A stretch of DNA of 64,000 bases, taken from assembly GCA_018826295.1 (NCBI GenBank), contig JAHJZX010000030.1:1-64000 (forward strand). Reading direction: 5' to 3'. A program made the position numbers and the translations under genes. The notes beneath the pieces were generated by a model. That model made no database searches. It saw only the letters and a list, made by a program, of their open reading frames with translations, and was not told the origin of the DNA. The DNA is from Gammaproteobacteria bacterium. Lineage in GTDB: Bacteria > Pseudomonadota > Gammaproteobacteria > Enterobacterales > Alteromonadaceae. Below, one piece after another: positions 8,141 to 17,339 of this stretch; positions within the stretch are counted from its first letter, which is position 1; every line of letters begins with the position of its first letter.

Positions 8141-8620
8141 ATGATTACATGGCACAGTACCCTGTCTACCGGCGACGGTATCGCTATCACCAGCCCGTTA
8201 ACTGGTTACGTTGAGCCAATAACATCACATCCGGATCTGTTATATAACGCAAATGTCTTAACCGCCGCTTTGTGTATCCAACTTACGCAAGGTACACTGC
8301 TTGCGCCTTTTAACGGAGTCTGTGAGCTAAGTTTGCTGTACCACAGGCGCATAACTATTAAGCATCGCAGCGGCTTAACGCTGGTCATAGAGTTAGGTTG
8401 CGAATTGCACAGCAGGAATATTGGTCAGCGGCAAACCAATGTATTCGAGGTTGTTGCCGGACAACCGATAATGGCATTCGACTTGCCGGCAAACCGGCGT
8501 CAGAAAAATTACGCTGCAGTGATGATCATTCCACCTCAGTCTGTAAATGAGATATCGACCAGCCAACGCGCAGTAACAGCCGGAGTTGATGCTTTGCTGG
8601 TGCTGCAAAAAAATATATAA
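8141..8620 (+). CDS. Degenerate PTS glucose EIIA-like protein
   Basis: This 159-residue protein aligns with EIIA-Glc (Crr): SPLTGYVEPI at 18-27, a LLAPFNG turn at 53-59, and PIMAFDLP at 109-116 (E. coli has VIEFDLP). The first active-site histidine appears to be kept (H68 in LLYHRR). The phosphoacceptor position reads I-E-L-G where Crr has V-H-F-G, so His is replaced by E84. It therefore probably cannot carry phosphate. The ATG at 8141 is preferred over a TTG at 8120, as the family begins near here. No other PTS gene is nearby. Confidence 0.7.
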   Translation: MITWHSTLSTGDGIAITSPLTGYVEPITSHPDLLYNANVLTAALCIQLTQGTLLAPFNGVCELSLLYHRRITIKHRSGLTLVIELGCELHSRNIGQRQTNVFEVVAGQPIMAFDLPANRRQKNYAAVMIIPPQSVNEISTSQRAVTAGVDALLVLQKNI

Positions 8621-8642
8621 CCTATTAAAAGAATAAAAGATT

Positions 8643-8996
8643 ATGACAACACTTTATGGCATAAAAAACTGTGACACTATTAAAAAGGCCAGGCATTGGC
8701 TTGAACAACACCAGATAAGTTATCAATTTGTCGATTACCGTACCGATGGCCTGAGTATGGCGTTACTGCAGCAATTTGCCGACGCTTGCGGCTGGCAACA
8801 ACTGCTCAACACACGGGGTACTACCTTTCGCCAACTCGATGACAGTGATAAAAGCGATTTGACTGAGCAAAAAGCACTGGCGTTGATGTTGGCACAGCCA
8901 GCAATGATTAAACGCCCCTTGCTGGTACACAAGGGTGAACACCATTTAGGCTTTAAACCTGAAATATACCAACAAATTTTTGGATTAGCCGCATGA
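8643..8996 (+). CDS. yffB: ArsC/Spx-family reductase YffB
   Basis: A 117-residue thioredoxin-fold protein of the ArsC family, YffB subgroup, with a single N-terminal cysteine (C10 in [11 protein letters not shown]) and the conserved [13 protein letters not shown] block. YffB binds glutathione in vitro; its physiological substrate is not established. It overlaps dapE by 4 bp (ATGA), and yffB-dapE is a common gammaproteobacterial pair. It lies 22 bp downstream of the EIIA-like gene, so the two may be co-transcribed. Confidence 0.85.
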   Translation: MTTLYGIKNCDTIKKARHWLEQHQISYQFVDYRTDGLSMALLQQFADACGWQQLLNTRGTTFRQLDDSDKSDLTEQKALALMLAQPAMIKRPLLVHKGEHHLGFKPEIYQQIFGLAA

Positions 8997-10132
8997 CGAC
9001 CAGCAACGTAATTGATCTAGCCAAAGCGTTAATCTCGCGCCCTTCTGTAACGCCCGAAGATGCAGGTTGTCAGCAGTTGATGGCATCTCGCCTGAGTGCT
9101 GTCGGGTTTAATATTGAGGTAATGCACTTCGACGACACATTAAATATGTGGGCGCGCAAAGGTAACGGCCAACCGTTATTTTGTTTCGCCGGGCATACTG
9201 ACGTTGTACCTACGGGCCCACTTGAACAATGGCATACGCCACCGTTCGAGCCAACCATAGTGGGCGATACACTTTACGGCCGGGGTGCTGCAGATATGAA
9301 AGGCAGCCTGGCCGCCATGGTGGTTGCAACTGAACGCTTTTTACATCGTTATCCAACACCTAAGTTTGATATAGCCTACCTTATTACCAGCGATGAAGAA
9401 GGCCCTTTTATTAATGGTACAAAGCGGGTTATCGAAACACTTGAAGCACGCAATGAAAAGATTAACTGGTGTGTAGTTGGCGAGCCATCCAGCAGCCAAA
9501 AAGCCGGTGATGTGGTTAAAAATGGTCGGCGTGGCTCTTTGACCGGTCAACTCAGCGTCAAAGGTATTCAGGGTCATGTAGCCTACCCACAACTGGCGGA
9601 AAACCCGGTACATAAAGCCGCGGCGGCTTTGGCTGAGCTGGCAGCCGAGCACTGGGATCAGGGTAACGCTTTTTTCCCGGCAACCAGTTTTCAGATTGCT
9701 AATATTCATGCCGGTACCGGCGCATCAAACGTGATCCCAGGTCAGTTGGATGTGATGTTTAACTTTCGCTATAGCACCGAAAGTACTGCCGAGCAGTTGC
9801 AACAACGCGTTATCGCACTGCTTGACCGCCACGGCCTGAATTATACCCTGCACTGGACGTTAAACGGCTTACCGTTTTTGACTGATAAAGGTTCACTGGT
9901 AGAAGCAACAGTTAAGGCCATTCGTCAGGTACAGGGCTTTGACACACGGCTGGAAACCAGCGGCGGTACCTCCGACGGTCGCTTTATTGCACCTACAGGT
10001 GCTCAGGTGGTCGAACTTGGTCCTTGCAATGCTACTATTCACAAAATCAACGAATGTGTCTCAGTAACAGACTTGGAACAACTGGCAAAAATGTATGAAG
10101 CCGTACTGGAGCAACTAGAACTGAGCCTATGA
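8993..10132 (+). CDS. dapE: Succinyl-diaminopimelate desuccinylase
   Basis: DapE hydrolyses N-succinyl-LL-diaminopimelate to LL-DAP in lysine and peptidoglycan synthesis. The M20 dinuclear zinc residues are visible: H68 and D70 in AGHTDVVP, D101 in GAADMKGS, the catalytic E135-E136 pair in SDEEGP, and a C-terminal His in HKINECVS. Length is 379 residues (E. coli 375). It overlaps yffB upstream and the M15 peptidase gene downstream by 4 bp each, so these genes are translationally coupled. dapA and lysC of the same pathway are elsewhere in the window. Confidence 0.96.
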   Translation: MTTSNVIDLAKALISRPSVTPEDAGCQQLMASRLSAVGFNIEVMHFDDTLNMWARKGNGQPLFCFAGHTDVVPTGPLEQWHTPPFEPTIVGDTLYGRGAADMKGSLAAMVVATERFLHRYPTPKFDIAYLITSDEEGPFINGTKRVIETLEARNEKINWCVVGEPSSSQKAGDVVKNGRRGSLTGQLSVKGIQGHVAYPQLAENPVHKAAAALAELAAEHWDQGNAFFPATSFQIANIHAGTGASNVIPGQLDVMFNFRYSTESTAEQLQQRVIALLDRHGLNYTLHWTLNGLPFLTDKGSLVEATVKAIRQVQGFDTRLETSGGTSDGRFIAPTGAQVVELGPCNATIHKINECVSVTDLEQLAKMYEAVLEQLELSL

Positions 10133-10815
10133 CTGATGTAAGCCGTGACATACTGACCGGTCTGAGCGAGCAGCATCTGCTGAAGCGCTCAGACGGCTTT
10201 ATGCTGCATAAAGATGTCGCAGAGCCTTTTATCGCGCTTTGTACGGCAGCAAAAGCAGCCGGCATTGAGCTGAAAATTGTTTCGGCTTTTCGATCTTATC
10301 AGCGCCAGAGCGCTATTTGGCAAGCCAAGTTTAGTGGCAATAAAGCCGTATACCATCAAGATGGCCATTTGGTGGATGTCAGCAGCTTAACCGGTAAAGC
10401 TAAACTTGACGCAATACTGCTCTACTCGGCCTTACCCGGCGCCAGCCGACATCACTGGGGAACCGATCTGGATATCTACGATGCCGCCGCAGTCGCCGCC
10501 GACTACAAACCACAACTTGAACCGGCCGAATATCAGCACGATGGTCCATTTTACCGGCTATATCAATGGCTTTGCAGAAATGCAGCCGATTTTGGCTTTT
10601 TTTTACCCTATCGTGAATATCAGGGTGGCGTTGCCGCTGAACCCTGGCATTTGAGTTACCGGCCCGTAGCGCAACAGTACCAGGCTCAAATGACGCCAAT
10701 ACTACTGAAGCAAAGTATTGAGTGTCATCCGATAGCCGGGCAATCGTTAGTGTTGCAACATTTGGACAGTATCGTCAGTCAGTATGTCAATAATATTTGC
10801 GACGCTGCGCAATGA
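10129..10815 (+). CDS. M15 family D-alanyl-D-alanine carboxypeptidase-like protein
   Basis: A VanY-type (M15B) peptidase of 228 residues. The zinc signature SxHxxGxxxD is seen as [10 protein letters not shown] (106-115), and the second part EPWHLSY carries the catalytic Glu and a His ligand. The segment SAFRSYQRQ matches the family's substrate-binding region. No signal peptide or membrane segment is visible, so it may be cytoplasmic, perhaps acting on recycled muropeptides (inference). It sits between dapE and DUF2897, with 4-bp overlaps on both sides. Confidence 0.85.
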   Translation: MTDVSRDILTGLSEQHLLKRSDGFMLHKDVAEPFIALCTAAKAAGIELKIVSAFRSYQRQSAIWQAKFSGNKAVYHQDGHLVDVSSLTGKAKLDAILLYSALPGASRHHWGTDLDIYDAAAVAADYKPQLEPAEYQHDGPFYRLYQWLCRNAADFGFFLPYREYQGGVAAEPWHLSYRPVAQQYQAQMTPILLKQSIECHPIAGQSLVLQHLDSIVSQYVNNICDAAQ

Positions 10816-11006
10816 ACTGGCCTTTGTTCTGGGCATTAGTGCTGGCCTTTGGCGTGGTGATTAGCAACATTATGCTGCTCAAACACGCCGCCGGTATAAA
10901 AATGCCCAACGTGAAACCACAGCCCCCCGCTCAACAACCGTCAGCTATAAGCGTTACTCCGGCTCAGCAGCCGACTTGCGATCAAAAGCCGAATAACCCT
11001 GAATAA
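10812..11006 (+). CDS. DUF2897 small membrane protein
   Basis: A 64-residue protein with one N-terminal transmembrane helix (about 3-25, starting [14 protein letters not shown]), then a Pro/Gln-rich tail. I recognise this as DUF2897; its function is unknown. The start is the ATG at 10812, overlapping the upstream stop by 4 bp, rather than an ATG 15 bp earlier. Its last 53 bp are antisense to the 3' end of yejK. Confidence 0.75.
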   Translation: MNWPLFWALVLAFGVVISNIMLLKHAAGIKMPNVKPQPPAQQPSAISVTPAQQPTCDQKPNNPE

Positions 11007-12003
11007 AACGCTGCAACTGGTCGCGTAAATTGGCTGGCGTACCTTTAATCAGAATAGTGTCACTGTGCGCATCATATTGTACTCTGTCACCGAGTAACTT
11101 TTGCTCGAAGCTAATCGACAGTCCGGCTCCCTGACCGGCAAACTTTACCAGATTCTTTAATTCTTTTACTTCGACAGGAAACTGCTCAGCTACCTGCAAT
11201 TGCTGCTCCTGGCAGTAGCGCAGAAAACCTTGTTGCTCTTGCTCGTCTATCACAGCAGATAACTCAGACAACACCACATCCTGCCCGGCTTTAGCACGCT
11301 CTTCGCAATAGCTGAAAACTTGTTTTCGGGCATCGTTTTTTTCACTGCTGTCAAATTCGGCCGCGGTAAAATACTCTTCTACCGACGCCAGCACTACTTT
11401 ACTGTTGGCCTTGGCGTCGGTACCTTCGGCACAACCGAGAAAGTCGAGAAAAAAGTCAGCTACTTTACGCCCGGCACGACCACGGATAAAACTGATGTAC
11501 TTGCCCTGCTCGGGTAAACTTTGATACTCCGTCAAGTCAATCCGTGCTGCCAGCTGCATTCTGGCAATATCCAGATGACGCGATGTTGCCAGTTCAAGCT
11601 GTTCAGACAACGAGAAGTGATCTTTACTACCCAGCAGACAAAACAGCAAATAATCACTAGCAAGGTAACGGTAATGACACACCAGCAGATAACCGCTTTC
11701 CGGTAGTTGGTGTGCTTGTAATTGTTGCTCCAATACAGCCGTGGCGGTATTTGCCAGTACGCCAAAATCACTATTTTGCTTTTGCCAGTCGTGCAGCACA
11801 GTAGCTACCCGAGGATCTTTCTCCGCACTAAAGGCTGCATAGCCTTTAGCGGGTTTACCGTTATACGCCAGATGCAATTGCTCAACTAAATGTGCGACAG
11901 CGGCAGTAGGCTCAACCAGTGATGAGCGGTAATGTGCTTTACTTTGTCCCTGCTCGTCCAGCTCCAGATAGTTTATCGCCAACTGCTGTACATCTACTGA
12001 CAT
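10954..12003 (-). CDS. yejK: Nucleoid-associated protein YejK
   Basis: YejK (NdpA, 37-kDa nucleoid protein) binds bacterial chromosomal DNA; its precise role is unclear. This 349-residue protein has the family blocks GYLLVCHYRYLASDYLLFCLL near 103-123, ISFIRGRAGRKVADFFLDFLGC near 170-192, and a C-terminal GTPANLRDQLQRF. It is divergent from yejL, 70 bp away, and this yejK/yejL/yejM cluster is a known arrangement. Its 3' end overlaps DUF2897 on the opposite strand. Confidence 0.92.
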   Translation of the reverse strand: MSVDVQQLAINYLELDEQGQSKAHYRSSLVEPTAAVAHLVEQLHLAYNGKPAKGYAAFSAEKDPRVATVLHDWQKQNSDFGVLANTATAVLEQQLQAHQLPESGYLLVCHYRYLASDYLLFCLLGSKDHFSLSEQLELATSRHLDIARMQLAARIDLTEYQSLPEQGKYISFIRGRAGRKVADFFLDFLGCAEGTDAKANSKVVLASVEEYFTAAEFDSSEKNDARKQVFSYCEERAKAGQDVVLSELSAVIDEQEQQGFLRYCQEQQLQVAEQFPVEVKELKNLVKFAGQGAGLSISFEQKLLGDRVQYDAHSDTILIKGTPANLRDQLQRFIQGYSAFDRKSAAEPE

Positions 12004-12073
12004 AACTTTTCCTGTTTAAAATGAATTCTGATACTATTCTACCTGTTTAAACCATATTATTTGCGGAAAATTC

Positions 12074-12298
12074 ATGCCTATTGTATCAAAGTATTCCACT
12101 GCTCAAATTGAAAAGCTGGTTAATCAGCTACTCGATGTGCTGCATGCCGACAATGCCACCACTGAACTTAGCCTGATGTGCCTGGGCAACGCCATTAGCC
12201 ATGTTGTTAATAGCAGCGTACCTGCAGCACAACGCGCCGACGTGGTTAAGCACTTTAATCAGGCGCTGACTGATGCAATAAACAGCAAGGCAAACTAA
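12074..12298 (+). CDS. yejL: YejL (UPF0352) protein
   Basis: A 74-residue cytoplasmic protein with the UPF0352 pattern: PIVSKYSTAQIEKL at the N terminus, then LSLMCLGNAISHVVN. Function is unknown. It is followed after 6 bp by the yejM-like gene, so the two are almost certainly one operon. Confidence 0.9.
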   Translation: MPIVSKYSTAQIEKLVNQLLDVLHADNATTELSLMCLGNAISHVVNSSVPAAQRADVVKHFNQALTDAINSKAN

Positions 12299-12304
12299 GC
12301 AATT

Positions 12305-13822
12305 ATGGTGCTGGAAAATAACCTGTCGCTGGTAAAAAAGGTCAATCGGTTGCTGAACTGGGGACACTGGTTCAGCTTTTTTAATATTCTGCTGGCGTTA
12401 ACGGTCACGGCCGTGTACTGGTTAGCCGAACCCATGCCGCAAACGCTGGTCGGCGTATTGTATTTAATATTAAACTGGCTTGGACATACCGCATTTTTAT
12501 GCTTTATGTTTTTTATCCTGACTATCTTTCCGGTGTCGTTAATTTTCCCCTATCAGCGCCATGTGCGCGGGCTGGCAGCCACTATTGCCAGCCTGGCCTT
12601 TATTGTGCTGATCTTTGATGCCTATGTTTATGCCAGCCTTGGCTATCACGTGGGCAGTGCTTCCTATGATCAGGCAATAGACTTATTGCGACAGCAGATA
12701 GTGACAAATCTGCGTAATTTTGTGTTAATCGTAGTCAGCGTCGGCGCTGTGTTACTAGCAGTGCAACTTACATTAAGTAACTACTGCTGGAAAAAAGTTG
12801 AACGCTTAAAACAATCCGGCATTGCCAAGCCCTTATTGTGGTTATTTATTGGCAGTTTTATGCTTAGCCATCTTTTACATATTTATGCCGATGCCAATTT
12901 CAATTACGACGTAACCAAACAGGACAATGTGCTACCACTGTCTTATCCGGCAACGGCAAAAACCTTACTGGCAAGACATCAGTTAGTCGATTTAACCAAT
13001 CGCTCACAGCTGCAACTGGACACATTGCTACTGAATGATACGGCTAACGCTGGCCAGCTGGCTCAGTGCACCAAAGCTGTTGGGCCAGCAACGGCACTGA
13101 TAGTAGTAGAGCGCTTATCTGAGCAACAGCAGCAGTGGTTATCAGCGGCTAACTTAAAACCGCTACCACAGCATTTTGCCCCAAATAATAACGAAGAAGC
13201 CTTGTTAAACCTGCTGTATGGCAAATTTTATGCTGATGCGGCGTCAGCAGCAGTACTTAGCAGCTCGCCAGCCTGGCTGGCGCAGTTGTCAACAGACTTA
13301 GTTTCTGTCACGGCAGCAGCAGGCACCACTAACGGGCAGTTGCCGTGGCTAACAGAACAAGCTGCAGCACGTTTCGCCATTATTTTTGATAACCAGCCAG
13401 AGCAGCACTGGCAACAGTATCAGCAATATCCCCAATTAGTCGTGCTGTCACTGACCTCAGCTCACACTAAGTTTTCACTGGCACCCGCGGCCGTGTGGTC
13501 AAACTGGGCAGCGCTGCGTCAGTTGCAGCCGCACCAGGTTACCCAACATCTGGACTGGCTGCCGACGTTACTGGCGCAAGCTGGTTGCGCTGCCAACGGG
13601 CAATGGTTGGGTGACAACTTGCTACACCCTAAAGCATTACCCAAGCTGAATATCAGCGGTGATACGGTGATCAGTTTTAAGAAAGACAAAATGGTGCTGT
13701 TACATGCCGATGGCAGTTACGGGGTGTGGTCTGCCGGTACCTTATTGCCGTTGAATGACAAACTTGACTTGCCAATGCTAATCGATGCTTTAAAGCGGAT
13801 AGAGCAACCCAAAGTTGAATAA
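12305..13822 (+). CDS. YejM/PbgA-like DUF3413 membrane protein with reduced sulfatase domain
   Basis: E. coli YejM (PbgA) senses periplasmic LPS and controls LpxC turnover. This 505-residue homologue keeps the DUF3413 N-terminal membrane region: five hydrophobic helices spread over about 15-195, with FPYQRHVRG in between and HLLHIYADANF after the last helix. The periplasmic sulfatase-fold part is shorter than in E. coli YejM (586 total) and strongly diverged. I cannot find the usual VDALR and NSTRFG-type blocks; the nearest remnants are VVERLS and NNNEEALLNLLYG. The sensing domain is present but eroded. It is cotranscribed with yejL. Confidence 0.8.
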   Translation: MVLENNLSLVKKVNRLLNWGHWFSFFNILLALTVTAVYWLAEPMPQTLVGVLYLILNWLGHTAFLCFMFFILTIFPVSLIFPYQRHVRGLAATIASLAFIVLIFDAYVYASLGYHVGSASYDQAIDLLRQQIVTNLRNFVLIVVSVGAVLLAVQLTLSNYCWKKVERLKQSGIAKPLLWLFIGSFMLSHLLHIYADANFNYDVTKQDNVLPLSYPATAKTLLARHQLVDLTNRSQLQLDTLLLNDTANAGQLAQCTKAVGPATALIVVERLSEQQQQWLSAANLKPLPQHFAPNNNEEALLNLLYGKFYADAASAAVLSSSPAWLAQLSTDLVSVTAAAGTTNGQLPWLTEQAAARFAIIFDNQPEQHWQQYQQYPQLVVLSLTSAHTKFSLAPAAVWSNWAALRQLQPHQVTQHLDWLPTLLAQAGCAANGQWLGDNLLHPKALPKLNISGDTVISFKKDKMVLLHADGSYGVWSAGTLLPLNDKLDLPMLIDALKRIEQPKVE

Positions 13823-13838
13823 GCGGTAGCGCAGCGGG

Positions 13839-14126
13839 TTAGTGAAGCGTTAGTTTAGGCTGTTTTACTGGCCTGCCAGCCAGTTCCAGTTCAGCCAGAT
13901 GTAACATATTAGTCAGTGCTATTGGTGGCGCCGGTTGCGAAAACTGCTCAATAAAGGCAATTGCAGCTTCTTTTAGCAGTTGCTGACACAACTGGTCGTA
14001 CATACTAAAACCGTCATAGGCTAAGGGCTCATTTAGCTCAGCTAACTTCAGTTCACGCTGCCGGCGCATAAACCATTGCAATAGAAATTCATATTGTTTT
14101 ACGTCTAACCATTGCCGCCAGTCCAT
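13839..14126 (-). CDS. Conserved hypothetical protein
   Basis: A 95-residue protein beginning MDWRQWLDVKQYEF. An ATG 24 bp upstream exists, but AGGGA sits about 8 nt before the ATG at 14126, so I chose that. It is rich in Leu, Gln and aromatic residues and predicted all-helical, with no signal peptide or membrane segment. I do not recognise the family. It follows rlmF by 26 bp on the same strand and is probably cotranscribed. Confidence 0.6.
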   Translation of the reverse strand: MDWRQWLDVKQYEFLLQWFMRRQRELKLAELNEPLAYDGFSMYDQLCQQLLKEAAIAFIEQFSQPAPPIALTNMLHLAELELAGRPVKQPKLTLH

Positions 14127-14152
14127 ATTAATGTCCCTTCTTTGCCGCACAA

Positions 14153-15085
14153 CTATAATGCTGCATCGGTCTGCCAGTGCTGCTGTTGCGCTGCGCTCAG
14201 ATAACTCCAGGCCAGTATACGGCTCACCTTCTGGCCCTGGCGCATTTCAATCACTTCAGTTTGCACAGCACCAACGCTTCGCAGTAGCTTTTGCAGTGGC
14301 CCCAGATGTTTCTGTTGCGAAACCAAAGTAGTAAACCAACAGACTTGCGACTTAAATAACTGGCTTTCAGTAATCATCTGATTGATAAAAGCCAATTCAC
14401 CGCCCGGGCACCAGAGTTCATGCTGTTGGCCGGCAAAATTACGCTGCTGCCCCTGCGCAGCCTTTCCAAGATTTACCCATTTACGGCGGCTGGCCGCTTC
14501 GGCCTCCTCTTGTGATGCAAAAAATGGCGGGTTACACATCGTCAGATGAAAACGCTGCTGCGGCATGAGCACGCCACTGAACATTGCATTGCCCTGCTGC
14601 TGAATAACCTGCACCTGTGAGCGTAGTGCCGGATTACTGGCGACAATAACCTTAGCCGTTTTCACCGCCAGCGGATCCGTATCACTACCATAGACCTGCC
14701 AGCCGTAACTCTGGCTGGCGATAATCGGATAAATCAGGTTGGCCCCGGTACCGATATCCAGCAAGGCAATCTGCCTTCCCCTAGGTACGTTGTCAAAGCT
14801 GCGGGCCAGCAAATCAGCCAGATAGTGCACATAGTCTGCTCTGCCAGGTACCGGTGGGCATAAATAGCCTGGTGGCAATAGCCAGAACTGCACTTTGTAG
14901 TAGCATGCCAGCAAGGCCTGATTAAGCAGCATTACGGCGTTGTTATCGCTAAAGTCAATGGTAGCTTCACCGGACGGATTTGTGCAGATAACCGCTTCCA
15001 GCGCAGGTAAGGCTTTAATCAAAGCGGCAAAATTGTACCGGCCCTGATGAATATTACGCGGGTGTAATAAAGATTGTGATGACAC
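14153..15085 (-). CDS. rlmF: 23S rRNA (adenine1618-N6)-methyltransferase
   Basis: RlmF (YbiN) methylates A1618 of 23S rRNA using S-adenosylmethionine. The Rossmann SAM motif LLDIGTGANLIYP is near 108-120. The N6-adenine catalytic motif is present as CNPPFF, and the characteristic LLPPGYLCPPVPGRADYVHYLADLL block lies before the SAM site. Length (310 residues) is typical. It stands divergent from cvfB. Confidence 0.92.
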   Translation of the reverse strand: MSSQSLLHPRNIHQGRYNFAALIKALPALEAVICTNPSGEATIDFSDNNAVMLLNQALLACYYKVQFWLLPPGYLCPPVPGRADYVHYLADLLARSFDNVPRGRQIALLDIGTGANLIYPIIASQSYGWQVYGSDTDPLAVKTAKVIVASNPALRSQVQVIQQQGNAMFSGVLMPQQRFHLTMCNPPFFASQEEAEAASRRKWVNLGKAAQGQQRNFAGQQHELWCPGGELAFINQMITESQLFKSQVCWFTTLVSQQKHLGPLQKLLRSVGAVQTEVIEMRQGQKVSRILAWSYLSAAQQQHWQTDAAL

Positions 15086-15217
15086 TTAAGAATCGGCCTC
15101 AACAAAGAATAACATCGGTAAGTTTATCATGTCGGGGCTAATATAAAGCAGTTCAACAAAAAAACCGCTACAATAGCGCCATTGTAACAGCCCGTCGGGC
15201 AATTTTATGGAAGTCGC

Positions 15218-16054
15218 ATGCTGGCTCTTGGAAAAATTAATCGTTTAGCGGTAAAAAAGCAGGTTAAATTTGGATTTTATCTGGATGGCTTAAGCTGGGG
15301 TGAAATCCTGCTACCAAATAATGTAGCACCCGCCGGCCTGGAAATTGGCCGAGAACTGGATGTGTTCCTCTATCTGGATTCGGAAGATCAGCTCATTGCC
15401 ACTACAGAGCAACCGAAAATAAAAGTGGGCGAAGTGGCGCAGTTGCAGGTGGTTGCCAGCACTAAAGTAGGTGCCTTTGTTAACTGGGGGCTGAAAAAAG
15501 ACCTGCTGGTGCCTTTTAGCGAGCAACAAATTCCTCTAAAAGAAGGCCAGAAGTATCTGGTGTACTGTTACGTGGATAACAGTAACCGCATTGTCGCGTC
15601 CAGCAAGCTGGATCGCCACTTACATAAAACGCCAGCCAGTTATAACGCCGGAGATAAAGTTGATATTATTATCAGCGAGCAGACCGACATTGGTTATAAA
15701 GCCGTAGTAAATCACCAGCATTGGGGCGTATTGTACAAGAACGAAGTTTTTAAGCCGCTGCGCCGCGGCGAAAGAATGCCAGCTTATATCGTAAAAGTAC
15801 GGGATGATGGCAAAATCGATTTGCGTTTAAACTCTACTACTTATAAACAAGCACTGGAGCTTACCGAACAGGTAATCAAGAAGTTACAGCAAAACGGCGG
15901 TAAGCTTGCTTTAACCGATAAGAGCTCGCCGGAACAAATTTATGCCACCTTCGGTGTCAGCAAAAAAGCCTACAAACAAGCCATAGGTAGCTTATACAAA
16001 GACAAAAAAATTGTTATAAGCGAACATGGTATTATTTTGGTGCCGCAAACCTAA
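15218..16054 (+). CDS. cvfB: S1-like RNA-binding protein CvfB
   Basis: A CvfB/YitL family protein (278 residues): three S1-like OB folds followed by a C-terminal winged helix. Visible landmarks are the first S1 part ending LPNN, the second with VGAFVNWGLKKDLLVPFSEQ (about 88-107), the third with DIGYKAVVNHQHWGVLYKNEVF (about 162-183), and the winged helix around SPEQIYATFGVSKKAYKQAIGSLYKDKKI. It binds RNA and affects virulence in staphylococci; its role here is unknown. A strong terminator follows. Confidence 0.85.
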   Translation: MLALGKINRLAVKKQVKFGFYLDGLSWGEILLPNNVAPAGLEIGRELDVFLYLDSEDQLIATTEQPKIKVGEVAQLQVVASTKVGAFVNWGLKKDLLVPFSEQQIPLKEGQKYLVYCYVDNSNRIVASSKLDRHLHKTPASYNAGDKVDIIISEQTDIGYKAVVNHQHWGVLYKNEVFKPLRRGERMPAYIVKVRDDGKIDLRLNSTTYKQALELTEQVIKKLQQNGGKLALTDKSSPEQIYATFGVSKKAYKQAIGSLYKDKKIVISEHGIILVPQT

Positions 16055-16061
16055 CAGCAAA

Positions 16062-16087
16062 ACGCCGGTATTTAACCGGCGTTTTTG
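16062..16087 (+). terminator. Terminator between cvfB and cfa
   Basis: An 8-bp stem ACGCCGGT/ACCGGCGT (16062-16069, 16075-16082) with a 5-nt loop is followed by a T run. A run of A precedes it, so it can also work for the convergent cfa operon on the minus strand. Confidence 0.8.
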
Positions 16088-16097
16088 TTCCGTGCAG

Positions 16098-17339
16098 CTA
16101 AACGCTACGATTGTCTGGCTTTGACAGCACCAGATGCACGGCGCTGGTGGCACGTTCGCGAAACCCCCCTTCGCAATAACACAGATAAAACTGCCATAAG
16201 CGAACGAAGTTATCGTCATACCCCAGTTGGTGTACTTTATCGCGGGCATGCATAAAATTATCACACCAATCTTTTAACGTTTGCGCATAGTCAAAACCAA
16301 TGTCTTGCAGATGGCGCACCACCAAATCGGTTTTCCGGCTAATGGCATCTGTCATACGATGGATTGATGGCAGACATCCACCGGGAAAGACATAACGTTT
16401 GATAAAGTCTACTTCACGTACGTATTGGTTATAACGCTGATCAACAATAGTAATAGCCTGCAACACCATCAAACCGTCCGGCGTTAACAAGCTGGCACAT
16501 TTGGCGAAATAGGTATCCAGGTAGTCTTCTCCTACCGCTTCAATCATTTCAATCGACACCAGTTTATCGTACTGACCGTCTAAATCGCGGTAGTCACTTA
16601 GCAACAAGTTTATTTTGTCTTGTAAGCCCAGCGCCTCAATTCGCGCCTTGGTGTAATCGTACTGCTGCTGCGAAATTGTCGTGGTCGTTACCGTACAGCC
16701 ATAATACTGGGCGGCATAAATGGCCATGCTGCCCCAGCCGGTGCCAATTTCCAACAGATGATCGCTGGCTTTTAGCTGCAGCCGCTGACAAATAAGCTGT
16801 AATTTATGTTGCTGTGCGCTGGCTAAATCAGCATCAGCAGACGGATATACCGCGCTGGAATACATCATACTGTCATCAAGAAACAGCCGGTACATGTCGT
16901 TGCCCAGATCATAGTGAGCGGCAATATTTTTTCTGGCCTGGGCTTTTGAATTGCGATTACGCCAGTTCAACAGCTTTAAAAAAGGCCGTCCCAGCCGGGT
17001 AATGGCTGAATCAAGCTTATCCAGCGTGGTTAAATTCAGCGCAAAAATACGCACCAGAGCCGTAAGATTATCGCAGCGCCACCAGCCATAAATATAAGCT
17101 TCGCCACCGCCGACAGAGCCTGCCAGCACCAATTTTTGATAAAACGCCGGGTCGACAACGGTAATAACAGCTTTAAGTTGCGCGTGTTCGTCGCCAAAGC
17201 GCAGCCGTTGGTTACCTTCAACTACAGTAATATCGCCATGTTGCAGCTGGCTGATAAAATCCAGTGCAAACTTGCGGCACAGCCGCTCAAACCAGCTCAG
17301 ATTGTCGAATACCGAGCTTTCAGTCAGACTCATTGTCAT
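16098..17339 (-). CDS. cfa: Cyclopropane-fatty-acyl-phospholipid synthase family methyltransferase
   Basis: This protein of 413 residues belongs to the CFA synthase family, which adds a methylene group from SAM to unsaturated phospholipid acyl chains. Visible motifs are GSVGGGEAYIYGWW at about 75-88, AHYDLGNDMYRLFLDDSMMYSS near 140-161, the SAM site LLEIGTGWGSMA and the VSIEMIEAVG motif. It is the last gene of a six-gene leftward operon and overlaps DUF1365 by 4 bp. In photo-oxidative regulons such paralogues may make other modified fatty acids, so the exact product is uncertain. Confidence 0.88.
   Translation of the reverse strand: MTMSLTESSVFDNLSWFERLCRKFALDFISQLQHGDITVVEGNQRLRFGDEHAQLKAVITVVDPAFYQKLVLAGSVGGGEAYIYGWWRCDNLTALVRIFALNLTTLDKLDSAITRLGRPFLKLLNWRNRNSKAQARKNIAAHYDLGNDMYRLFLDDSMMYSSAVYPSADADLASAQQHKLQLICQRLQLKASDHLLEIGTGWGSMAIYAAQYYGCTVTTTTISQQQYDYTKARIEALGLQDKINLLLSDYRDLDGQYDKLVSIEMIEAVGEDYLDTYFAKCASLLTPDGLMVLQAITIVDQRYNQYVREVDFIKRYVFPGGCLPSIHRMTDAISRKTDLVVRHLQDIGFDYAQTLKDWCDNFMHARDKVHQLGYDDNFVRLWQFYLCYCEGGFRERATSAVHLVLSKPDNRSV

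Noticed and set aside
9341-9709. Antisense ORF of 122 codons inside dapE
   Set aside because: It is a frame shadow of a well-conserved gene with all its catalytic residues on the other strand. The same reasoning applies to other long antisense frames inside pheT, ydbH and the sigma-54 regulator.
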